Assembly: GCA_905235875.1 (NCBI GenBank)
Contig: CAJONL010000065.1
Span: 1 to 10,695 of the forward strand
Direction: 5' to 3'
DNA: 10,695 bases
Source: an uncultured Bacilli bacterium
GTDB taxonomy: Bacteria > Bacillota_I > Bacilli_A > RF39 > UBA660
Shown here: positions 1 to 6,340 of the stretch, piece by piece
Layout of the letters: each line of letters begins with the position of its first letter
Position numbering within the stretch: the first letter of the stretch is position 1
Program-made: the position numbers and the translations under genes
The notes under the pieces: generated by a model
The model's input: only the letters and a program-made list of their open reading frames with translations
Database searches by the model: none
What the model was told of the DNA's origin: nothing

Positions 1-1077
1 AAAAATATGACTGGCAATTTGTCTTACCTCAATATTTCCAAGTTTAGTCTTAGTTTGACCTTCAAATTGAGGATTTGGATGTTTACAAGAAATGATCATT
101 GTTATTCCCTCTATAACATCATCAGCCTTAAGACTTTCATCTTTATCTTTTAATGCATTAATTTTTTTTGCATATTTATTTAAAATACGAGATAAAGCAC
201 TTCTAACACCATCTTCATGAGTACCACCTTCATGAGTATTAATATTGTTAACAAATGAATAAATATTTGAACTATAAGATTCATTATATTGTAACGCAAC
301 TTCAATTGATATATCATTTTCTATACCAGAAACATCAACTATATCTTCATGAATAGGCTTTTTATTTTCATTTAGCATTTTAACGTATTCTGAAATACCA
401 CCTTCATATAAAAATTCATCTTTTTTGTCATCTTCTCTTTCATCAACTAAAATTAACTTTAAATTTCTATTTAAAAAGGCAAGTTCTCTAATTCTTTGAA
501 ATAAAATTCCATATTCAAATACTGTAGTTTCTTCAAATATTTCAGAGTCTGGCATGAACCTTACTGATGTACCTGTTTTATTCACATCACAATTATCAAT
601 AATTTCAAGTTTACCAACAGGCTTTCCACCATTTTCATATTTTTGATAATAAACATTACCATTTCTATATATTTTTACTTCTAGCCACTTAGATAAAGCG
701 TTTACAACTGAAGCACCTACACCATGAAGTCCACCAGATACTTTATAACCGCCACCTCCAAATTTCCCACCAGCATGAAGTACTGTAAAAACGGTTTCAA
801 CAGTAGATATCCCAGTCTTTGGATGTATATCAACAGGTATTCCTCGGCCATTATCTTTTACGGTAATAGAATTATCTTTACCTATAATTATTTCTATTTT
901 ATTACAAAATCCTGCTAGAGCTTCGTCAATTGAATTATCTACAATTTCCCATACTAAATGGTGAAGTCCTCTTTTTCCAGTCGTACCTATATACATACCA
1001 GGACGTTTACGTACTGCTTCTAACCCTTCAAGTACTTGTATTGCAGAAGAATCATACTTTTTTTCATTTTCTTTCAT
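1..1077 (-). CDS. gyrB: DNA gyrase subunit B, N-terminal part (runs off left edge)
   Basis: GyrB is the ATPase subunit of DNA gyrase, which with GyrA introduces negative supercoils. I translated 359 codons from the ATG at 1077 to the window edge; the reading frame is still open there, so the TOPRIM part of the gene lies outside. Visible GHKL-ATPase motifs in order are [10 protein letters not shown] (44-53), with the Mg/ATP residues E44 and N48; DNGRGIP (75-81); the ATP-lid segment around [17 protein letters not shown] (100-116) followed by LHGVG; and the QTK loop GQTKTKLGN (340-348). The N-terminal RKRPGMYIG is also typical. The start follows AGGAG with 9 to 10 bases of spacing and overlaps the recF stop by one base (TAATG), which suggests translational coupling in a recF-gyrB operon. 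The identification is certain; GyrB rather than ParE is inferred from the recF neighbourhood next to dnaA. Confidence 0.97.
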   Translation of the reverse strand, partial: MKENEKKYDSSAIQVLEGLEAVRKRPGMYIGTTGKRGLHHLVWEIVDNSIDEALAGFCNKIEIIIGKDNSITVKDNGRGIPVDIHPKTGISTVETVFTVLHAGGKFGGGGYKVSGGLHGVGASVVNALSKWLEVKIYRNGNVYYQKYENGGKPVGKLEIIDNCDVNKTGTSVRFMPDSEIFEETTVFEYGILFQRIRELAFLNRNLKLILVDEREDDKKDEFLYEGGISEYVKMLNENKKPIHEDIVDVSGIENDISIEVALQYNESYSSNIYSFVNNINTHEGGTHEDGVRSALSRILNKYAKKINALKDKDESLKADDVIEGITMIISCKHPNPQFEGQTKTKLGNIEVRQIASHIF

Positions 1078-2171
1078 TATTTGTCACTCCTTTTTTTTAC
1101 TGCACCATTCTTTATTTCAAAAATAGTCGAACGCGATAAAATCTTATCACTTATATTATTAATATCAGTAGTTGTTATAATAAACTGAATATTACTTTTA
1201 ATAAATTTTAATAAATTTTTTCTTTTATCTAAATCTATTTCACTAAAAATATCATCTAATAAAACAATAGGATAAGTTCCTTTGGATTTTTTAAATATTT
1301 CAATTTCAGAAAATTTTAAAGATAATATAGCTAGTCTTTGTAATCCTTGTGAACCATATAATTTAAGATCATTATTATTTAAATAAAATTCGATATCATC
1401 CCTATGTGGTCCAAAGTTTGTTGCACCTTTTTCTATATCATTTAAATAATTTGAACTATAAAACTTTTTTAAATATTCCTTTGATATACTAGACAAATTA
1501 TTTTTATATACAATCTTTAAGCCTTCCTTTTTCGTAATTTTATAAAATACATCATTAATATTTTTATTAATCTCATCTATAAAATCACCCCGATACCTAC
1601 AAATAATAATAGCCCTTTCAATTAAATTATCAGTAATTATATCCAAATAATCATAGTTAATACTATTATAATTTTTTCGAATATACTCATTTCTCATTTT
1701 TAAAATCTTATTATATTCATTCAAAGTACTTAAATATTTATTATACAACTGACATAATTCAATATTCAAGAAATTTCTTCGATTAATTGGTGATTTTTTT
1801 ATAATATCTAAATCATCTGGTGAAAACATAATAATATTTAAGATTGAAATATAATCTGAATTTTTTTCAATTTTAAAATTATCCACTTTCAAAATCTTTT
1901 TATTCTTTTTATACGCTATTTCAAGACTTTTCTTATAATTTTTAGTTTTAATTTCACCCTTAACTCTAAAAAAATCTTTACCCATTTTAATTAGCTCAGC
2001 TTCGTTAAATCCCTTACATGACTTAGTAAAAGCAAGCGTATAAATACTTTCTAAAATACTAGTTTTTCCTTGTGCATTCTTTCCAATAAAAATATTCACT
2101 TTTTTATTAAGTTCTAAAAATAAATTATCTATATTTCTAAAATTAGAAATTTCTATTTTTTTTATATACAT
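1077..2171 (-). CDS. recF: DNA replication and repair protein RecF
   Basis: RecF is an SMC/Rad50-like ATPase that with RecO and RecR loads RecA at single-strand gaps and stalled forks. The 364-residue product has the usual length (about 360-370). Visible motifs are the N-terminal [13 protein letters not shown] typical of RecF, Walker A GKNAQGKT (30-37), the ABC-type signature GSQGLQR (273-279), Walker [12 protein letters not shown] (303-313) and the switch-like TTTD (333-336). The start is placed by the conserved N-terminus, although its ribosome binding site is poor: a GAG only two bases from the ATG. The stop overlaps the gyrB start. An extended -10 promoter lies about 75 bases upstream, and the comK terminator separates it from the gene before, so recF-gyrB appears to be its own transcription unit. 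The family call is secure. Confidence 0.97.
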   Translation of the reverse strand: MYIKKIEISNFRNIDNLFLELNKKVNIFIGKNAQGKTSILESIYTLAFTKSCKGFNEAELIKMGKDFFRVKGEIKTKNYKKSLEIAYKKNKKILKVDNFKIEKNSDYISILNIIMFSPDDLDIIKKSPINRRNFLNIELCQLYNKYLSTLNEYNKILKMRNEYIRKNYNSINYDYLDIITDNLIERAIIICRYRGDFIDEINKNINDVFYKITKKEGLKIVYKNNLSSISKEYLKKFYSSNYLNDIEKGATNFGPHRDDIEFYLNNNDLKLYGSQGLQRLAILSLKFSEIEIFKKSKGTYPIVLLDDIFSEIDLDKRKNLLKFIKSNIQFIITTTDINNISDKILSRSTIFEIKNGAVKKRSDK

Positions 2172-2245
2172 ATCTCTTTATTTATGTTTAAATTACCTTA
2201 ATTTTGCATCAACTCCCCAAACTAGTACTCCAGTACTCACTTAAT

Positions 2246-2254
2246 ATTATAGCA
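2246..2254 (-). promoter_or_regulatory. Extended -10 promoter of recF-gyrB
   Basis: Read on the minus strand, this is TGCTATAAT: a perfect -10 with the extended TGn element. The -35 position is only T-rich and falls in the U-tract of the comK terminator. The predicted start of transcription near 2239 gives a leader of about 68 bases before recF. The consensus match is seen directly; promoter activity is inferred. Confidence 0.65.
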
Positions 2255-2267
2255 TAAAATAACATTT

Positions 2268-2301
2268 AAAAAAACGATTTTTAACAATTAATCGTTTTTT
2301 T
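2268..2301 (-). terminator. Rho-independent terminator of comK
   Basis: An inverted repeat AAAAAAACGATT / AATCGTTTTTTT encloses a 10-base loop, with A/T runs on both sides so that it could act on either strand. It overlaps the last codons and the stop of comK. The stem has only two G-C pairs, so its strength is uncertain. Confidence 0.6.
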
Positions 2302-2749
2302 TATCATACTTTGAAGTTCTTCTTTTTGTAAAAATTGAATCCAACATATTACATCTAAATATTTGATTTTTTAAAGTAAAATAAGGACATTCTATTACTA
2401 TACTTCTACCATTAATAAATCTAATTAATGAGTGTTTACCAAATTTTTCAATATTTTTTATATTTTTATAAGCAATCCAAGCTACCTTTGGTGAAGTAAG
2501 CGATTCAGTAGGAAAAAAAATTAGCTTTTGAGTTTCCTCTACAATTATAGGAACTTTATATATACTGCCCAAAATATTTTTAGAACCATTTATTCTCCCA
2601 TCAAAAGAACTTCCAAAATACTTACAGCTATTTTCCATTATTGTGTATGTTGTTTCATTTATTCTATACTCATCATCATATTCTAAAACACGAGTACCAT
2701 TTTTTTCTGAAATTAAAGCTAAAGTATCTGGATTAATTTCATAATTCAT
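2288..2749 (-). CDS. comK: ComK-family competence transcription factor (short form)
   Basis: ComK is the minor-groove-binding activator that switches on DNA-uptake genes in Bacillus. The 153-residue product shares several blocks with Bacillus ComK as I recall it: SCKYFGSSFDGR (41-52, against SCRFFGSSYAGR), a KVPIIV segment (65-70, against KPPIMV), FFPTESLTSP followed by W91, FINGR (111-115, against FSNGK) and NQIFR (128-132, against NQVYR). The start at 2749 is chosen because AGGGAGGTGA precedes it by about six bases; upstream in-frame ATGs at 2773 and 2782 have no such site. The protein stops about 35-40 residues early compared with Bacillus ComK (192), losing the region that holds the MecA-binding FMLYPK motif and the C-terminus. 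The terminator at the stop suggests this is the natural end. The gene sits between dnaN and recF, where Bacillus has yaaA. The family call is confident; a role in competence is inferred. Confidence 0.85.
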   Translation of the reverse strand: MNYEINPDTLALISEKNGTRVLEYDDEYRINETTYTIMENSCKYFGSSFDGRINGSKNILGSIYKVPIIVEETQKLIFFPTESLTSPKVAWIAYKNIKNIEKFGKHSLIRFINGRSIVIECPYFTLKNQIFRCNMLDSIFTKRRTSKYDKKND

Positions 2750-2754
2750 ATAAA

Positions 2755-2764
2755 TCACCTCCCT
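2755..2764 (-). promoter_or_regulatory. Ribosome binding site that fixes the comK start
   Basis: The minus strand reads AGGGAGGTGA, a nearly full match to the anti-Shine-Dalgarno sequence and the best in the window. It lies about six bases before the ATG at 2749. This rules out the two upstream in-frame ATGs at 2773 and 2782. Confidence 0.85.
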
Positions 2765-2782
2765 GAAAATCATTTGCAACAA

Positions 2783-2839
2783 AAAATTGCAATTTTCTTA
2801 TATCACTATGTCTTGTCGATTTTTGTCAAAATTTGTCAA
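2783..2839 (-). promoter_or_regulatory. Candidate comK control region
   Basis: Upstream of comK the minus strand carries GACAA three times at an exact 10-base period (plus-strand TTGTC at 2813, 2823 and 2833), two of them inside TTGACA. Then comes TATAAG at 2802-2797, followed by the palindrome AAAATTGCAATTTT at 2783-2796. TTGACA and TATAAG are 21 bases apart, too far for a normal sigma-A promoter, which would suit an activator-dependent promoter. The palindrome resembles a ComK AT-box (AAAA-N5-TTTT) but has a six-base centre. TTGCAA recurs at 2774-2779. The repeats are seen directly; their regulatory role is inferred. Confidence 0.4.
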
Positions 2840-2840
2840 A

Positions 2841-2881
2841 AAAATAAAAAAATAAAAAGAACTGTAATATCACAGCTCTTT
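2841..2881 (-). terminator. Rho-independent terminator of dnaN
   Basis: A stem of about ten pairs, AAAGAGCTGT / ACAGTTCTTT with one G-U pair, encloses a six-base loop. It is followed on the minus strand by a long T-rich tail. It lies 18 bases after the dnaN stop and separates dnaN from comK. Confidence 0.8.
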
Positions 2882-2898
2882 ATAAATAATATAAATAA

Positions 2899-4014
2899 CT
2901 AATAAGTTCTAATAGGTAAAATTAAACAAAGTAATTTATCGTTATCTTCTTCTTTTAATAGAATAGGCTTTATTTCTCCAACAAATGTTAATATTACATT
3001 TTCGCTTTTTAAAGTTCTTAAAGCTTCAAGCATATACTTACCACTAAAGGAAATTTTTATATTTTCATCACAATTAGTTTCCATTTTTTCTTCTACTTTT
3101 CCAATTTCAAGAGACATAGAAGTAATCTTTAACAGCTTATTGTTTAATTCTAATGTAATTACATTATTATCCTTATCATTATTTAAAATACTTGCTCTAT
3201 CTACCATATCATATAATTCATTCTTATTAATTTTTAAATCAAATAACGTTTCATTAGGTATTAAATTTTTTGTATTAGGATAAGTACCATTTATCAGCCT
3301 TGATTGAAAGACTAAATTATCAATTCTAAATAATATCTTATTGTTAAAAATATGTATTTCCATGTTTATATCATCATTTGGTAATACTTTTAAAAGTTCA
3401 TTTAGGTTTTTACTAGGAATAATAATATTAAAATCATTAGCTAGTTTTCCATTAATATCTATTTTTTTAATTGCTAGCCTATAAGAATCTGTCGCACTGC
3501 ATTCTAATACATTATCAGAAGTACTAAAATTAACACCAGTTAAAACAACTCTTGCTTCATCTAATGAACATGCATAATTTGTTTGATTAATCATAGATTT
3601 AAAATCAGATACATTCATATTAACAACATCAGGAGAAAAAGATAGATTAATATCAGGATATTCATTAGCATCAATACCATTTAAGTTAAAATTACTATTT
3701 TCATTATAGATCAAGATTTTATGATCTTCTAATATTTCAATATTAATAAATGATGAATTCAATTTTCTAACAATATCTAAAATATATTTACCTTTTATAA
3801 CAACAGATCCTGATCCTTCAATAATTAAATCCTCTGATTTTTCTAGAATAGTTTTTATAGTTATATCATTATCTGAAGCAATAAGAACTAATTTTTCTTC
3901 ATATAATTCAAACTTAATACCCGAAAGTATTGGTATAATATTTTTACTTGACAATGCTTTTGAAACATCATTAAGTGCATTTAATAATAAATTTTTTTTA
4001 ATTTTTAATTTCAT
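2899..4014 (-). CDS. dnaN: DNA polymerase III sliding clamp, beta subunit
   Basis: The beta clamp is a ring-shaped dimer that tethers the replicative polymerase and many repair proteins to DNA. The 371-residue product fits the family length (about 365-380), enough for three clamp domains of roughly 120 residues. Recognisable features are the N-terminal KKNLLLNALNDVSKALSSK followed by IPILSGIKFE, the internal SLDEARVVLTGVNF, and the C-terminal LILPIRTY, which closely matches the LPVRTY ending of Bacillus DnaN. The start follows AAGG with 6-7 bases of spacing. It is separated from dnaA by 150 bases holding its own promoter and DnaA-box-like motifs, so expression is probably partly independent of dnaA and may respond to DnaA. 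The stop codon is TAG. A terminator follows directly. Confidence 0.97.
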   Translation of the reverse strand: MKLKIKKNLLLNALNDVSKALSSKNIIPILSGIKFELYEEKLVLIASDNDITIKTILEKSEDLIIEGSGSVVIKGKYILDIVRKLNSSFINIEILEDHKILIYNENSNFNLNGIDANEYPDINLSFSPDVVNMNVSDFKSMINQTNYACSLDEARVVLTGVNFSTSDNVLECSATDSYRLAIKKIDINGKLANDFNIIIPSKNLNELLKVLPNDDINMEIHIFNNKILFRIDNLVFQSRLINGTYPNTKNLIPNETLFDLKINKNELYDMVDRASILNNDKDNNVITLELNNKLLKITSMSLEIGKVEEKMETNCDENIKISFSGKYMLEALRTLKSENVILTFVGEIKPILLKEEDNDKLLCLILPIRTY

Positions 4015-4059
4015 AATAAACCTTCTTTCCTATTTTATTTTTAATAATTATATTTAATA

Positions 4060-4088
4060 TTTATAATATAGGTGTTAATAATGTTCAA
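4060..4088 (-). promoter_or_regulatory. dnaN promoter
   Basis: The minus strand shows TTGAAC (4088-4083), a 17-base spacer and TATAAA (4065-4060), about 45 bases before the dnaN start. A TTATTAACA motif (4073-4081) lies inside the spacer, where bound DnaA could block the promoter. The match is seen directly; the regulation is inferred. Confidence 0.65.
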
Positions 4089-4152
4089 AACTATTATAAA
4101 CCTTTTAAAATAAATAAAAATTAATTAATTTATAATGTTAATAATATTAACA
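4073..4152. other. DnaA-box-like motifs between dnaA and dnaN
   Basis: TTATTAACA occurs twice on the minus strand (4073-4081 and 4136-4144). ATATTAACA follows immediately on the plus strand (4144-4152) as an inverted partner of the second copy. Each TTATTAACA matches seven of nine positions of the classical DnaA box TTATCCACA, and the same core is enriched upstream of dnaA. DnaA-box clusters on both sides of dnaA are known in Bacillus. The 150-base spacer is otherwise nearly pure A/T and could contain an unwinding element. Confidence 0.45.
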
Positions 4153-4164
4153 AAAGTAACAAAA

Positions 4165-5532
4165 CTATGTTAATTGATTTTCAATATTTTCAATAGCTTC
4201 TTTAAGTTCTTTATTTGTTTCGATTTCTCTATCAATTTTATTACAAGAATGAATAACTGTAGCATGACTTTTTCCAGAAAATTCTAAACCAATTCTTTCT
4301 AAAGTTTCATCAGTAAGTTTTCTACATAAGTACATTGCAACTTGTCTTGGAATAGCAAGACTCGGATTCCTTTTTTTAGATTTCATATCTTCAAAAGATA
4401 TTTTATAGAAATTAGCTACATTTTTTTGTATTTTTCTTATGTCATTTTTATCAGATATAACGTCCTTTTTTATAAAATCATTTAATGCTTCCTTAGCAAA
4501 ATCAACTGTTATTTTGTTATTACCCATAATCGCTGAATAAGCTATAAGTCTTGTGATAGAACCTTCAAGTTGCCTAACATCATTTCCTATTGATGAAGCA
4601 ATATAGCTTATTACTTCATCAGGTATTTTAATATCTTCTCTCTTAATTTTTTTCTTTATAATTGCTTTTTTTAGTTCATAATCAGGCGGGCTTATATCTA
4701 CTTGAAGTCCCCAGTAAAATCTGGTTCTAAGTCTATCTTCAAGTACTTTTAAATCGTCTGGTGATCTATCAGATGATACAATTATTTGTTTACTATCATT
4801 ATGTAAATTGTTAAAAGTGTGGAAAAACTCCTGCTGTGTTTTTTCAGCGCCACCAAGAAATTGTATATCATCAATAATTAAAACATCTATATTTCTATAT
4901 TTATCTTTAAAATAATCAACATAGTCTAAGTTATTAACTTTATTACCTTTTCTTGCAATTCCTGTAAAATCATTCATAAAGTCATCACTTGTAACATATA
5001 AAACTTTTAAATTATGTTTATTTTCAATATAATTTCCAATTGCGTGCATTAAATGAGTTTTGCCAAGCCCACTATTACCATATATAAATAAAGGATTATA
5101 CATAGTTCCAGGGTTTTCTGCTACTGCTAAGGCTGCTGCCTGAGCAAATTTATTAGATTCTCCAACTACAAATGATTCAAAAGTATAATTCTTATTTAAG
5201 TTAGAATTATGATTAATGTTTGCTTGGTAAGAGTTTTCAACATTATTGTCAATAACATTTTTTTCAATCACTAAATCTTTTAACTCATCTTTTAAGATAA
5301 ATTCAATCTTATCTATATTTGAATTAGAGATTTCATTTACAGCATCAAGAATTATTTTTTCATAGTTTTGTTCTAAATGATTTTTATATAAAATAACCGG
5401 AACAACAAGACGAATTGAATTTTTACTAATATCATAAAATTCTATAGGTTCAAACCAAGTTCTAAAAGATAAAGGGTTAATGGTAGAACTAATTTTGTTT
5501 AAAACTTTAGACCATAAAAAATCATTTTTCAT
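4165..5532 (-). CDS. dnaA: Chromosomal replication initiator protein DnaA
   Basis: DnaA is the ATP-dependent initiator that binds origin boxes, opens the duplex and recruits the helicase. The 455-residue product is slightly longer than Bacillus DnaA (446). Domain I is about residues 1-85, with WFEPIEF at 26-32. A low-complexity Asn-rich linker runs to about 115. The AAA+ domain has Walker A GNSGLGKT (152-159), Walker B VLIIDDIQF (217-225), sensor I IIVSSDRSP, the arginine-finger box DRLRTRF (266-272) and sensor II GNDVRQLEGS. Domain IV (from about 370) carries IPRQVAMYLCRKLT and the box-recognition signature GKSHATVIHSCNKI (420-433). The usual signature is G-R-D-H-T-T-V, so the normally acidic position is Ser and one Thr is Ala. 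The start follows GGGGAG at eight bases. It is the first gene left of the origin. Confidence 0.98.
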   Translation of the reverse strand: MKNDFLWSKVLNKISSTINPLSFRTWFEPIEFYDISKNSIRLVVPVILYKNHLEQNYEKIILDAVNEISNSNIDKIEFILKDELKDLVIEKNVIDNNVENSYQANINHNSNLNKNYTFESFVVGESNKFAQAAALAVAENPGTMYNPLFIYGNSGLGKTHLMHAIGNYIENKHNLKVLYVTSDDFMNDFTGIARKGNKVNNLDYVDYFKDKYRNIDVLIIDDIQFLGGAEKTQQEFFHTFNNLHNDSKQIIVSSDRSPDDLKVLEDRLRTRFYWGLQVDISPPDYELKKAIIKKKIKREDIKIPDEVISYIASSIGNDVRQLEGSITRLIAYSAIMGNNKITVDFAKEALNDFIKKDVISDKNDIRKIQKNVANFYKISFEDMKSKKRNPSLAIPRQVAMYLCRKLTDETLERIGLEFSGKSHATVIHSCNKIDREIETNKELKEAIENIENQLT

Positions 5533-5584
5533 TCTACCATCTCCCCACTAAAATTATTAGATGTCACTAAACTAATTGTAATAC

Positions 5585-5630
5585 AAATTAACATTTTTTT
5601 AAACAAAAAAATTAAATTAACATTTTTTTT
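5585..5630. repeat. 16-base direct repeat upstream of dnaA
   Basis: AAATTAACATTTTTTT occurs at 5585-5600 and again from 5614, 29 bases apart. Each copy contains the TTAACA core and a T-run. The spacing is close to three helical turns, so both copies face the same side of the DNA. They lie within the probable dnaA leader. Confidence 0.7.
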
Positions 5631-5742
5631 ACAAAGATATCAACAATAGAATCATTGATATATAAAGCGATAAATAGATATTAACATTAATTAACAAATT
5701 TTATTTTAACATATAAACAAATGTAAATAATTAAAATGTTAA

Positions 5743-5770
5743 TGTATATAAATATTGTAAAAATTGTCAA
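5743..5770 (-). promoter_or_regulatory. Candidate dnaA promoter
   Basis: The minus strand shows TTGACA (5770-5765), a 16-base spacer and TATACA (5748-5743). This would give a leader of about 200 bases carrying the TTAACA motifs. Its -35 lies only 13 bases from the -35 of the divergent rpmH promoter. An alternative is TGTTAAAAT nearer to dnaA, an extended -10 without a clear -35. Confidence 0.4.
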
Positions 5771-5783
5771 AAAATAAAAAACA

Positions 5784-5813
5784 TTGACAAAAGAAGTAAT
5801 TTAACTATATAAT
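5784..5813 (+). promoter_or_regulatory. rpmH operon promoter
   Basis: A perfect TTGACA (5784-5789), an 18-base spacer and a perfect TATAAT (5808-5813) make this the strongest promoter match in the window, as expected for a ribosomal protein gene. The leader to rpmH is about 25 bases and includes GGAGGTG. Confidence 0.85.
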
Positions 5814-5843
5814 AATAGCGATTAAGTTTGGAGGTGCAGAATA

Positions 5844-5969
5844 ATGAGTAAAAGAACTTTTCAACCAAATAATAGAAAAATGAAGAAAAAACATGGTTTC
5901 TTTTCACGTATGAAATCAGGTATTATTAACAAAAGAAGAAGAAAAGGAAGAAAAAGCTTATCAAAATAA
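5844..5969 (+). CDS. rpmH: 50S ribosomal protein L34
   Basis: L34 is a small, very basic protein of the large ribosomal subunit. I translated 41 residues: it starts [12 protein letters not shown], continues [12 protein letters not shown], and ends in the Arg/Lys-rich [11 protein letters not shown]. These match the family signature (KRT-QPNNRKRKK-HGF--RM-T--GR--L--RR-KGRK-L). Bacillus L34 has 44 residues; here three are missing towards the C-terminus. The start follows GGAGGTG at about seven bases. It is the first gene right of the origin, head of the rpmH-rnpA-yidC-khpB group, and is driven by a near-ideal promoter. Confidence 0.97.
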   Translation: MSKRTFQPNNRKMKKKHGFFSRMKSGIINKRRRKGRKSLSK

Positions 5970-5970
5970 T

Positions 5971-5995
5971 ATCCACTATCTGAAGGTGGATTTTT
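5971..5995 (+). terminator. Hairpin between rpmH and rnpA (attenuating terminator or processing site)
   Basis: ATCCAC (5971-5976) pairs with GTGGAT (5986-5991) across a nine-base loop, followed by a short T-run to 5995. It begins two bases after the rpmH stop. The U-tract is short, so partial termination that lowers rnpA relative to rpmH, or an RNA processing or stability role, is more likely than a full stop. rnpA has no other clear promoter. Confidence 0.55.
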
Positions 5996-6010
5996 GATTA
6001 TAGAGGAATT

Positions 6011-6340
6011 ATGAAAAAGATAAATATAGTTAAAAAGAAAGCTGATTTCAATAGAATAATAAAAAAAAGGCAAGGAATTAATAGTCGCTTTTTTATTATT
6101 AATAGTGAAAAAAGTGATAATACAAGGTTTGGTATTACTTTCACAAAACATATAGGAAATGCTGTTACTAGAAATAAATTAAAAAGAAGAATTAAGTCTA
6201 TAATTGATAATAATAGAAATTCATATAGTAAAAATAGAAACTATATAATTATAGCAAAAAAAGATGTAGTTAATTTAAAATACAGTGAATTAGAACAAGA
6301 ACTTATTAAAGCTTTTAAAAAAGGAGATAAAAATGAATAA
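6011..6340 (+). CDS. rnpA: Ribonuclease P protein component
   Basis: RnpA is the protein cofactor of RNase P. It helps the catalytic RNA bind pre-tRNA leaders and mature tRNA 5' ends. The 109-residue product is typical in length (about 110-120) and strongly basic. Characteristic elements are the N-terminal VKKKADFNRIIKK, the FGITFTKHIGNAVTRN segment and the RNR-type motif GNAVTRNKLKRRIK (49-62), which lines the RNA-binding surface. The start follows GAGG with a short four-base spacing. The 3' end overlaps yidC by eight bases (ATGAATAA), and the yidC ribosome binding site lies inside rnpA, so the two are translationally coupled. Confidence 0.96.
   Translation: MKKINIVKKKADFNRIIKKRQGINSRFFIINSEKSDNTRFGITFTKHIGNAVTRNKLKRRIKSIIDNNRNSYSKNRNYIIIAKKDVVNLKYSELEQELIKAFKKGDKNE

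Larger units (their letters stand above)
5533..5843. other. Putative replication origin (oriC) spacer between dnaA and rpmH
   Basis: This 311-base stretch has no gene and is extremely A/T-rich. It separates leftward dnaA from rightward rpmH, the standard place for oriC in Bacillota, and the conserved genes on both sides are transcribed away from it. It contains five plus-strand copies of TTAACA (5588, 5617, 5681, 5691 and 5706), one on the minus strand (5737-5742), and TGTAAATAA at 5722-5730. No copy of TTATCCACA with fewer than two mismatches was seen. The long T/A runs at 5593-5630 and 5670-5760 are candidates for duplex unwinding. Origin activity is inferred from position. Confidence 0.7.

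Noticed and set aside
2750..2782. Longer comK start at 2782 or 2773
   Set aside because: The strong AGGGAGGTGA site points to the ATG at 2749. The extra residues would be encoded across that site and do not resemble ComK.
5533..5843. Classical DnaA boxes TTATCCACA in the origin spacer
   Set aside because: I found no match with fewer than two mismatches on either strand; the nearest is TTATTTACA at 5722-5730.
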